A stretch of 64,000 bases of DNA from Tepidicaulis sp002389665 (GTDB lineage Bacteria; Pseudomonadota; Alphaproteobacteria; Parvibaculales; Parvibaculaceae). The position numbers and the translations under genes were made by a program. Below are positions 42,643-49,483 of this stretch, in pieces. Location: NCBI RefSeq assembly GCF_965222285.1, contig NZ_OZ244942.1:3348001-3412000 (forward strand), given 5' to 3'. Within the stretch, counting starts at the first letter, position 1. The number at the start of each line of letters is the position of its first letter. A model generated the notes under the pieces. That model searched no databases and had not been told where the DNA came from. It was given only the letters and a program-made list of their open reading frames with translations.

Positions 42643-42774
42643 CAAGGTCTGAGCTTGGGGCTCAGGGGGGTGCCAGGCCCTCCGTCAATAAGGGGGGAGG
42701 GGAGAGAGGGCCCGGCGGGGGATCGGAGGAAACAGACTGGTATTCTCAGAGCGCACTGCAACAAAGCAGCCGGA

Positions 42775-42885
42775 TTAAGCGACCTGCGCGGCCACCTGGC
42801 CGATGAAAAGCAGGGCATAGGCGCCGAGGACAACGCCGACGAAGGTCTGAGGATTGGCCAGCTGATGAAGATTGATGTTCAGCAT
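42775..42885 (-). CDS. 36-residue single-helix membrane protein
   Basis: ATG 42885 follows AGGGAGC by six or seven bases, and the frame ends TAA at 42775. The 36-residue peptide is MLNINLHQLANPQT plus one hydrophobic segment with VGVVLGAYALLFIG, so a single transmembrane helix. It is followed 132 bases later by a perfect terminator in the matching orientation. It is too short for usual gene callers. Ribosome site, helix and terminator together support a real gene; the family is unknown to me. Confidence 0.6.
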   Translation of the reverse strand: MLNINLHQLANPQTFVGVVLGAYALLFIGQVAAQVA

Positions 42886-43378
42886 GGGATGCTCCCTGAA
42901 GGTCAATATCGCTATCAAACTCGTTTCAAAACTTGCTCGCGGGGCGGGTTCCAAGCCTTTCCGTCCTGCGATGAAAGGGATATGGGAGCCCTTGAATGAA
43001 AAACAATGAATGAAATCGATTTTATTCAGCGTTCATTCCATATTTTTTGTGCGATGCACAAAAACTGGCGGAGAACTGGGCTTTTCACCAACGCTGCCCG
43101 GCAAAAAATTTTTCACCGCCAAAGCCGATTCACCGCTTGAAGGGCTAGAACCGGCGCACCGAACCGCCACGGCAAAAGCGCCGCAGGGGCGCTCACCGAT
43201 TCCGCTTGTGTTTCCACGCGGCGAGGCGCAATGTGAATAAGCCAGTTTCGAGCGCTAGGTCATCTCTGCTTCGTTTCGGCCTTCAAGGCGACCCGAGCTA
43301 TTTGCCCCGAAAACTTGAGCTGCCGTCATGTGCCCGCCGGGCATGTGACTTCTACAATATTTTTGAAAGCGAAAATCT
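42886..43378. other. Long intergenic region before the cold-shock gene
   Basis: The 493 bases hold the promoter region of the leftward miniprotein, a nested palindrome at 42994-43037 and the presumed long 5' leader of the cold-shock gene. I see no convincing ORF; a rightward 76-codon reading at 43010 has no ribosome site or homology. A regulatory leader is the likeliest content. Confidence 0.5.
43007..43028. promoter_or_regulatory. Palindromic element upstream of the cold-shock gene
   Basis: TGAATGAAATC and GATTTTATTCA are mirror images with one mismatch. An outer pair, GAATGAA (42994-43000) and TTCATTC (43032-43038), adds a second layer of symmetry. Confidence 0.5.
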
Positions 43379-43585
43379 ATGACGACCGGAACAGTTAAAT
43401 GGTTCAACCCCACCAAGGGTTATGGCTTCATCGAGCCTGACGATGGCTCCAAAGATGCCTTCCTGCACATCTCCGCTCTGGAGCGCGCAGGCATGTCCAG
43501 CATCAATGAAGGCCAGCGGGTGGAGTTCGAACTTCAGACCGGTAAAAACGGCAAAAGCTCGGCAGAGAACATCAAACTTGCCTAA
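43379..43585 (+). CDS. cspA: Cold-shock protein
   Basis: The 68-residue cold-shock domain protein binds single-stranded RNA and DNA. RNP1 is KGYGFIEP (13-20) and RNP2 is DAFLHIS (26-32). Size and order match CspA-type RNA chaperones. The ATG lacks a strong ribosome site (GAAAGCGAAAAT), common where the leader is structured. It stands alone, followed by a perfect terminator. Whether it responds to cold or to growth phase cannot be told from sequence. Confidence 0.93.
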   Translation: MTTGTVKWFNPTKGYGFIEPDDGSKDAFLHISALERAGMSSINEGQRVEFELQTGKNGKSSAENIKLA

Positions 43586-43622
43586 GCGATCTCTGGCTCT
43601 CTAATCGAGAGCAAGATTACGG

Positions 43623-43653
43623 ACTGGCGGCCTCAAGGCCGCCAGTTTTGTTT
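43623..43653 (+). terminator. Rho-independent terminator of the cold-shock gene
   Basis: ACTGGCGGCC and GGCCGCCAGT pair perfectly around TCAA and are followed by TTTGTTTT. Confidence 0.9.
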
Positions 43654-43679
43654 TGGGCGCTTGGGTTTTAGAAAAAGAC

Positions 43680-44315
43680 TTAAGCGTCTTGCGTAGCCAG
43701 ACGGGCTTTTTCTTCCGCCGCCGCTTTTAAAGGGCAGGCAAGCCCATCGGTGATGAGCTTGAAGACGCCCTCCAGTTCGAATTCCAGCCGCTCCAGCGAG
43801 AGGCGCGAGAAAAGCTGAGGATAGGAAAAGCGCATCGTCGCTGCCTGGATAAACTCGGCGCAGGCCGCCGTATCATCGCAGCGGAACTCACCCGCCTTCA
43901 CGCCCATGTCCAGAATCTGCGCGATCACATCGCGCTCCCGCTTCAGCCCTTCATTGTGAAAAGACGGCCGCTCGGCGGTGACAATCTGCGCCATGTCGAC
44001 GATCTTCGGGTCTTCTTCCAGGGTCTCGAAGGTGGAGCGCAGGTCCTGCAATAAAAAGCGCCAGAGCCGCTCGCGCGCTGAAAGCCCCGGCTCTTCCAGA
44101 ATGCGCTGCAATTCTTCCGCCGTCTGGATCGAGGCGCGCCGGCAAATCTCCTCGGCAATATCGAGCTTGCCCGGAAAATAGCGGTAGAGATTGCCCGGCG
44201 ACATATCGCAGTCCCCGGCAAGCTCGGCCATGGTGGTCTTGGCATAGCCGTAATGGAAAAAGCGCTGCTTGGCGGCAGCGATGATTTTTTCGCGCATCTC
44301 GTCGGGACAGATCAT
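43680..44315 (-). CDS. TetR/AcrR family transcriptional regulator
   Basis: The 211-residue regulator has the TetR HTH at about 10-55 (AKQRFFHYGYAKTTMAELAG, MSPGNLYRYFPGKLDIAEEI) and a C-terminal domain with AACAEFIQAATMRFSYPQLF, as in TetR_C_7-type proteins. Start ATG 44315 or 44297. It is divergent from gpsA, with a dyad at 44358 in between. It sits between cspA and gpsA, splitting the usual tsaD-gpsA pair, so it is probably an insertion relative to related genomes. Confidence 0.85.
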   Translation of the reverse strand: MICPDEMREKIIAAAKQRFFHYGYAKTTMAELAGDCDMSPGNLYRYFPGKLDIAEEICRRASIQTAEELQRILEEPGLSARERLWRFLLQDLRSTFETLEEDPKIVDMAQIVTAERPSFHNEGLKRERDVIAQILDMGVKAGEFRCDDTAACAEFIQAATMRFSYPQLFSRLSLERLEFELEGVFKLITDGLACPLKAAAEEKARLATQDA

Positions 44316-44357
44316 AGAAACGATTGTAGGCTCCGCCGCAGAAGAAACAATGAAAAA

Positions 44358-44379
44358 TGAACAATCAATGATTCGTTCA
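44358..44379. promoter_or_regulatory. Candidate TetR operator between tetR and gpsA
   Basis: TGAACAATCA and TGATTCGTTCA form an imperfect dyad (one bulged base) in the divergent intergenic region. Related AATGAA-type motifs occur at 42994-43037. Confidence 0.45.
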
Positions 44380-44422
44380 CTATTTTTTCAGGGCAAACCG
44401 CCCTTCTCCGGAGCCTGCACCC

Positions 44423-45427
44423 ATGGCTGATACCCCCCTTTCCCGCATTGCCGTGATCGGCGGCGGCGCCTGGGGCACGGCGCTCGCCTCGGTTGCCGCC
44501 CGCGCCGGGCGCAAAGTCACGCTCTGGGCCCGGGAAGAAGAAGTCGTGGCCGCCGTCAATAAGGGCCATGAGAACACCCCCTTCCTGCCCGGCATCACGC
44601 TCGATCCGGCGATCCGCGCCACCTCCGATTTTGCCGATCTGGCCGGGGCCGAGGCCATTTTGCATGTCGCCCCGGCCCAGCACCTGCGCGCCGTGACCGC
44701 CGGTCTCGCCCCCCATCTGAAATCCGGCACCCCGCTTGTTCTTTGCGCCAAGGGCATCGAAACGGCGAGCGGCAAGCTGATGAGCGAAGTCGCCCGCGAA
44801 GAAGCGCCCGAGGCGCAGCTCGCAGTCCTGTCCGGCCCGAGCTTTGCCGCCGATGTCGCCCGCGGCCTGCCCACCGCCGTCACGCTTGCCTGCGCCGATG
44901 AAACACTTGGCGCGCAGCTTGTGGAGGCGATCGGCGTACCCACCTTCCGGCCCTATCTCAGCGCCGATGTGATCGGCGCGCAGATCGGCGGGGCGGTGAA
45001 GAACGTGCTCGCCATTGCCTGCGGCATTGTCGAGGGTAAGGCCTTCGGCGACAGCGCCCGCGCCGCGCTCACCGCGCGCGGTTTCATGGAAATGAGCCGC
45101 TTCGGCGAAGCGCTGGGCGCAAAGCCTGCCACCTTGAAAGGCCTCTCAGGCCTCGGCGATCTCATCCTCACCTGCGGCTCGCGGCAAAGCCGGAACATGT
45201 CGCTCGGCTTTGCGCTGGGGGAGGGCAAGACGCTTGAAGATATTCTGGGCGCGCGCTCTTCCGTCTCCGAAGGCGTTTATACCGCCGAGGCCGTCATGCG
45301 CCTTGCCGCCGCCAAAGGCATCGATATGCCGATCTGCGAGGCGGTGCACAACATCCTTTCGGGCAAGAGCGGTGTCAATGACGCCATCGCCGCTCTCCTT
45401 GCCCGCCCCTTTACGAGTGAAGACTGA
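44423..45427 (+). CDS. gpsA: Glycerol-3-phosphate dehydrogenase (NAD(P)+)
   Basis: The 334-residue enzyme makes sn-glycerol-3-phosphate from dihydroxyacetone phosphate for phospholipid synthesis. AVIGGGAWG (10-18) is the dinucleotide loop, followed by LSGPSFAADVARGLPTA, and the catalytic lysine lies in GGAVKNVLAIACGI; GLSGLGDLILTC is also typical. GGAG precedes the ATG. It leads an operon with a YciI protein (14 bases on) and an EVE-domain protein. Confidence 0.95.
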   Translation: MADTPLSRIAVIGGGAWGTALASVAARAGRKVTLWAREEEVVAAVNKGHENTPFLPGITLDPAIRATSDFADLAGAEAILHVAPAQHLRAVTAGLAPHLKSGTPLVLCAKGIETASGKLMSEVAREEAPEAQLAVLSGPSFAADVARGLPTAVTLACADETLGAQLVEAIGVPTFRPYLSADVIGAQIGGAVKNVLAIACGIVEGKAFGDSARAALTARGFMEMSRFGEALGAKPATLKGLSGLGDLILTCGSRQSRNMSLGFALGEGKTLEDILGARSSVSEGVYTAEAVMRLAAAKGIDMPICEAVHNILSGKSGVNDAIAALLARPFTSED

Positions 45428-45441
45428 GATAAGGAAACATC

Positions 45442-45723
45442 ATGCTTTTCTGTATTATCGGCACGGATAAAAAAGACGCGCTCGACAAACGCCTTGCCAA
45501 CCGGGACGCCCATCTCAAACATTGGGGCGAGAGCGGTACCGTGAAACTCGGCGGGCCTTTTACGAGCGATGATGGAGAGATCATGAACGGCTCCATGCTC
45601 GTCATCGATGTCGAGGACCGCGCCGCCGCCCAGAAGCTCGTCGACGGCGACCCTTACAAGGTGAACGGCGTTTTCGAGAGCGTGGAAGTGCGCGCCTGGA
45701 AATGGCTGCTCAAGGATCAATAA
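45442..45723 (+). CDS. YciI family protein
   Basis: The 93-residue YciI-fold protein has FCIIGTDKKDALDKRLANRDAHL and the VDGDPYKVNGVFESVEVRAW motif with the conserved DPY/DPF acidic pair. Conserved downstream of gpsA in alphaproteobacteria; its reaction is unknown. AAGGAAA precedes the ATG. The EVE gene starts 31 bases after its stop. Confidence 0.88.
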   Translation: MLFCIIGTDKKDALDKRLANRDAHLKHWGESGTVKLGGPFTSDDGEIMNGSMLVIDVEDRAAAQKLVDGDPYKVNGVFESVEVRAWKWLLKDQ

Positions 45724-45754
45724 GCGCGGGGCTCAAGCGGGCGCGGAGGGGAAC

Positions 45755-46195
45755 ATGGCTTACTGGCTTTTTAAATCCGAACCTTCCACCTGGGGCTGGG
45801 ACGACCAGCTCAAACGCGGCGCGAAGGGCGAGCACTGGGACGGCGTGCGTAACTACCAGGCCAATAACAATATGAAGGCCATGAAGAAGGGCGATCTCGG
45901 CTTCTTCTATCACTCGGTGGATGAAAAACGCATTGTCGGCATTGTCGAAGTGATCAAGGAACATTACCCCGATGACAGCGACGCCTCGGGCCGCTTCGGC
46001 ATGGTGGACATCAAGGCGGTGGAAACCGTGCCCGACCCCGTCTCCCTTGCCGACATCAAGGAAGACCCAGCGCTCGCCGAGATGGCGCTTCTCAAACAGT
46101 CCCGCCTTTCCGTTTCCCCCGTGCGCGCAGAGGAATGGAAGCTCATCTGCAAAAAGGGCGGTCTGAAAAAAGTGCCGCTTTCCAAGAATAAGTAG
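45755..46195 (+). CDS. EVE domain-containing protein
   Basis: The 146-residue protein is an EVE (PUA-like) domain: YWLFKSEPSTWGWDDQ at the start, HWDGVRNYQANNNMKAMKKGD, and FYHSVDEKRIVGIVEV. EVE/YTH-like folds bind modified bases in RNA or DNA; the human relative is THYN1. Its place after gpsA and YciI is conserved. GGAGGGGAAC precedes the ATG. A dispersed repeat follows the stop. Confidence 0.9.
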   Translation: MAYWLFKSEPSTWGWDDQLKRGAKGEHWDGVRNYQANNNMKAMKKGDLGFFYHSVDEKRIVGIVEVIKEHYPDDSDASGRFGMVDIKAVETVPDPVSLADIKEDPALAEMALLKQSRLSVSPVRAEEWKLICKKGGLKKVPLSKNK

Positions 46196-46201
46196 AGAGC
46201 A

Positions 46202-46307
46202 CCCCTCACCCTCCCACCGCCAGCGGCGGCGGGCCCCTCCCTCTCCCCTGAAGGGGCGAGGGAAAAATGAAACCCTCTCCCCTGGGGGAGAGGGCTCGGG
46301 TGAGGGG
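46202..46307. repeat. Dispersed CCCTCACCC/GGGTGAGGG intergenic repeat
   Basis: Outer arms CCCCTCACCC (46202-46211) and GGGTGAGGGG (46298-46307) enclose a palindrome built on CCCTCTCCCC and GGGGAGAGGG (46273-46294) and a related copy near 46240-46265. The unit has the form of the CCCTCTCC-type repeats common between genes of alphaproteobacteria. Confidence 0.7.
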
Positions 46308-46334
46308 GAGGCCTCTCAGCAATCACGGCGCCCC

Positions 46335-46670
46335 ATGCTTTTTCTCTGCCGCCTTAGCGATCTCGACAATCCCGGCACGAAGGAAGTCGAGGTGCATATG
46401 CAAGGCCGCGCGCAAAACATCTTTCTGGTGCGCAAAGGTGAAAGCATCTTTGCCTACCTGAACATCTGCCCCCATGCGGGCCAGCCGCTTAACGGCATGA
46501 GAAACCGCTTTCTCAATCAGGCCGAAACCCATCTTCTCTGCTCGGCCCATGCGGCAAGTTTCGAGATCGAAACGGGCCTGTGCATTGGCGGGCCTTGCGC
46601 AGGCAAACACCTAACACAGCTTCCGCTGCACCAGAGCGGCGATGCCTTCTACCTGGCAGAGACGGATTAA
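46335..46670 (+). CDS. Rieske-type [2Fe-2S] ferredoxin protein
   Basis: The 111-residue protein is a small Rieske domain: Cys45 and His47 in ICPHAGQPL and Cys69 and His72 in LLCSAHAASFEIETGLCIGG, the two Cys-His pairs of the cluster. Such stand-alone Rieske proteins transfer electrons to oxygenases or act as NirD-like subunits; no oxygenase is adjacent. No strong ribosome site is seen. Its stop overlaps the stop of the convergent gene by three bases. Confidence 0.88.
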   Translation: MLFLCRLSDLDNPGTKEVEVHMQGRAQNIFLVRKGESIFAYLNICPHAGQPLNGMRNRFLNQAETHLLCSAHAASFEIETGLCIGGPCAGKHLTQLPLHQSGDAFYLAETD

Positions 46671-47206
46671 ATCATCAGCCGCGTGGCGCGCAGATTGTCC
46701 GGCATCAAGACTTCAAGCAAAGTCGGTGAGAATGTTTGGGTGGCATTGTCATAGACCGCCAGCAAATAGGTATCGCCCGGCGAGGTCTGCTCATAAGCAT
46801 CGACGCGCTTGATCAGCCGGTCGGTAATGTCATCGACGCTCTGCCCGCCGAACTGATGGGTAATGAAAACCCGGTAATCGGCCCGCGCCTGCAGAAGCTT
46901 GTCGAAATCGTCCCAGACATCGCCCCAATTACGCGCCCATTCGCACTCGCAGGCAAGCACGATGCGCTTCGTCGTATTGCTGCCGCTGTCATCGGGCGTT
47001 TCCTGTGCCCAGGTCACATCATAGACCCACTCGCCGCGCACCTGCTGCGCCTCGATGCCATTGGCATAAACGATGTGATCGCGCTCGGCGCCAAGCTCGG
47101 CAAGCTCGCTCTTGATGCAGCGCGTCCAATCGCGGTCATAAGCATCGGGCAGTTTCGCGGGCACTTCGTTCAGAAGAGCGGTGATCTTTTGATAGACGTC
47201 CTGCAT
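46667..47206 (-). CDS. Hypothetical protein downstream of a creatininase gene
   Basis: The 179-residue soluble protein has an amphipathic N-terminal helix (YQKITALLNEVPAKL), a beta-rich region with the block KRIVLACECEWARNWGDVWDDFDKLLQ, and FITHQFGGQSVDDI. The WARNWGDVWDDFDKLL layout resembles some PD-(D/E)XK-like or regulator proteins, but I cannot assign a family. ATG 47206 follows GAGGATTT; the longer reading is not supported. It starts seven bases after the creatininase stop, so they form a two-gene operon. Confidence 0.6.
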   Translation of the reverse strand: MQDVYQKITALLNEVPAKLPDAYDRDWTRCIKSELAELGAERDHIVYANGIEAQQVRGEWVYDVTWAQETPDDSGSNTTKRIVLACECEWARNWGDVWDDFDKLLQARADYRVFITHQFGGQSVDDITDRLIKRVDAYEQTSPGDTYLLAVYDNATQTFSPTLLEVLMPDNLRATRLMI

Positions 47207-47213
47207 AAATCCT

Positions 47214-47966
47214 CTAACTGGTCGTGAAAGTTTTGAAGTCTTCGGCAAGGCTCTTGGCCGAAAGCTGGATCAGCTTTTCGCCGTCTTCGATACGCGCAAG
47301 CGAAGGATCGGAACCGATGCGCCCGTCGGGAAATTTCGCCCGGTAATCTTCCGCATCCGTGAAACGGCCCGATGGCGCGATGGCCGGCTCCATCACCGCG
47401 TGCTTGACCGCGTCGGGAAAGGCGGCATACGTAACGGCCACTTCCGAGGGCGTTGCATGGCTGCCATGGGCACTGCCATAGGTCTGCTTGCAATAATCGA
47501 GCACCGGCTTGAAGTCCCACCAATTGACGAGACGGCATTTGACGGCGCGCCGGTTATCCCCTTCCCGGCCAAGGCTGCGGTCCGCATAAATTTCCGAAAA
47601 AGCGGCCTGAATGGTCGCGATATTGCCGCCATGACCGTTGAAGAAATAAATCCGGTCAAAGCCGTGCCGGCTGAGCGAGGCCACCCAATCGTAAATCGCC
47701 GCGATCATCGTCGAAGGACGCAGCGTCATGGACCCGGCAAAGCCCATATGATGCTGGGCGATGCCGACATTGAAAGTGGGCGCGATCAGCATTTGCGTTT
47801 CTTCCGCCGCTTTGCGCGCAATCACTTCCGGACAGATCGCATCCGTGCCGATCAGCCCGTTCGGCCCATGCTGTTCGGTCGAGCCGATCGGAATAAGAAC
47901 GCCTTTCGAGCACTCCAGATAGGCTTCGACTTCCGGCCAGCTTGCGTGATGCAGCAGCATATACAT
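47214..47966 (-). CDS. Creatininase family amidohydrolase
   Basis: The 250-residue protein belongs to the creatininase/arfB fold: PIGSTEQHGPNGLIGTD, with metal-binding Glu and His, NGHGGNIATIQAA, and AHGSHATPSEVAVT. The family hydrolyses cyclic or linear amides (creatinine, formamidopyrimidine, mycofactocin peptides) with two metals. The substrate is not shown. AAGGAC precedes ATG 47966; upstream readings to 48038 have no homology. Confidence 0.85.
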   Translation of the reverse strand: MYMLLHHASWPEVEAYLECSKGVLIPIGSTEQHGPNGLIGTDAICPEVIARKAAEETQMLIAPTFNVGIAQHHMGFAGSMTLRPSTMIAAIYDWVASLSRHGFDRIYFFNGHGGNIATIQAAFSEIYADRSLGREGDNRRAVKCRLVNWWDFKPVLDYCKQTYGSAHGSHATPSEVAVTYAAFPDAVKHAVMEPAIAPSGRFTDAEDYRAKFPDGRIGSDPSLARIEDGEKLIQLSAKSLAEDFKTFTTS

Positions 47967-48215
47967 GTCCTTCAGGGCGTGAGTGAGGGGCAAGTCTAGC
48001 CGCCGGGAGGCAAAATACCAAACCGGCGCCCATAACAAGGTGCAGAAGGGCGACGCAAAACCCCCGCTAAACGCAAGGGAAAGCCGGGCCTCGCTTTCGG
48101 TGCCCCGCTCCTCACTTGACCTTTACCGGCTGCGGCGGGAAAACGGCGCGGGGGCGGCCGGGTTCTGTGATATATCTGCGCGCGGCCCACGCGTTGCGGC
48201 AAGAGGAGAAGAAAC

Positions 48216-49478
48216 GTGAGCAAGAAGAACGAACTGGAACAAGAAGCCACCGGCCCCTTGAAAGGCGTGCGCATCGTCGATCTGACCAGTGTCGTCTTCG
48301 GCGCTTACGCCACGCAGATCCTGGCCGATATGGGCGCGGAAGTGATGAAAGTCGAAGCGCCGTCCGCCACCGGCGGCGGCGGCATGGGCGGCGATATCAT
48401 GCGCTGGCCGGGTCACCCGCCGGAAGGCGCGCCTGCCGATCTCGGCCCCATCTTCATGACCATCAACCGCAACAAGCGCTCCGTGCTGCTCAATCTCGGC
48501 GATGAAAAAGCGCGCGAGGCGTTTTTGAAACTCGTGGCGACGGCCGATGTCGTCGTCTCCAACATTCGTTATGAAGGCATGAAGCGCCTCGGCATCTCCT
48601 ATGACGATGTGAAAGCGGTAAAACCCGACATTATCTTTGCCCATGCCGCAGGTTACGGCTCGAACGGACCTTATGCGGGCCTGCCCGCCTATGACGATCT
48701 CATTCAGGCAGGCTCCGGCATGGCGGACCTTCTGCCGCGCATGGACGGCAACGAAGCCCCCCGCTATATGCCCACCATCATCGGCGATAAGGTCTCCGGC
48801 CTCTTTCTCGTCTCCGCGATCACCAGCGCGCTCTTTCATAAAGAACGAACGGGTGAGGGGCAGTTCGTGGAAGTGCCGATGCTGGAATCCGTCACCTCCT
48901 TCGTGCTCGCCGAACATTTCTACGATCATGTCTACGATCCGCCGACCGGCGAGTGGACCTATGGGCGCATCACCAATCCGGACCGGCGCCCTTACAAGAC
49001 AAAGGACGGCTATATCGGCCTCCTTCCCTATTCGGACAAGCAATGGGAAAACTTCTTCGAGCTGGCGGGCCGCAAGGACGAATATCTCAGCGATCCGCGC
49101 TTCAAGGATTACAAAGCGCGCACGAAACATATCCGCGAGCTTTATGCGATGATCGAGGAGACGACGCAGCTCAAGACGACGGGAGAATGGCTGAAAGTAT
49201 TGCAGCCGCTTTCCATCCCTGCTGTAAAAATGAACAAGCTGGACGATCTGCAGGACGATCCGCATTTCAAGGAAGTGGATTTCTTTGCCCGCTACGAGCA
49301 CCCGGATGCGGGCGGTTATTTCGCGCTGCGCCCGCCCGTGCGCTTTGCCGAAACGCCTTCCAATATCCGCCGTCACCCGCCGCGCCTTGGCGAGCAAACC
49401 GAAGAAGTGCTGAAGGAAGCCGGGCTCAGCGATGAGGAAATCGCGGCGCTGCGCGCGGGGCGAAAAGCGGCCGAGTAA
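48216..49478 (+). CDS. CaiB/BaiF class III CoA-transferase
   Basis: The 420-residue protein is a family III CoA-transferase: LKGVRIVDLTSVVFGAYATQIL, GAEVMKVEAP, NRNKRSVLLNLGDEKA and the catalytic aspartate region in GLPAYDDLIQAGSG (near residue 170). It moves CoA between carboxylic acids, e.g. formyl, succinyl or carnitine substrates, with an aspartyl-CoA intermediate. Start GTG 48216 follows AGGAGAAG. It is divergent from the creatininase unit. Given the neighbouring acs and fatty-acid genes, a role in acyl-CoA activation is plausible. Confidence 0.87.
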   Translation: MSKKNELEQEATGPLKGVRIVDLTSVVFGAYATQILADMGAEVMKVEAPSATGGGGMGGDIMRWPGHPPEGAPADLGPIFMTINRNKRSVLLNLGDEKAREAFLKLVATADVVVSNIRYEGMKRLGISYDDVKAVKPDIIFAHAAGYGSNGPYAGLPAYDDLIQAGSGMADLLPRMDGNEAPRYMPTIIGDKVSGLFLVSAITSALFHKERTGEGQFVEVPMLESVTSFVLAEHFYDHVYDPPTGEWTYGRITNPDRRPYKTKDGYIGLLPYSDKQWENFFELAGRKDEYLSDPRFKDYKARTKHIRELYAMIEETTQLKTTGEWLKVLQPLSIPAVKMNKLDDLQDDPHFKEVDFFARYEHPDAGGYFALRPPVRFAETPSNIRRHPPRLGEQTEEVLKEAGLSDEEIAALRAGRKAAE

Positions 49479-49483
49479 GAGCC

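Noticed and set aside
41487..42833. 448-codon leftward ORF opposite tsaD
   Set aside because: It is antisense to tsaD, which has all its catalytic motifs, and has no ribosome site or known domain. Long antisense frames are common in GC-rich DNA.
43007..43028. Possible thermosensor-type RNA
   Set aside because: The palindrome is AT-rich and 340 bases from the gene; an RNA role cannot be separated from a DNA operator from sequence alone.
43010..43240. 76-codon rightward ORF before cspA
   Set aside because: It begins inside the palindrome, has no ribosome site and no resemblance to known proteins.
48123..49397. 424-codon leftward ORF opposite the CoA-transferase
   Set aside because: It is a shadow of a gene with strong CaiB/BaiF motifs.
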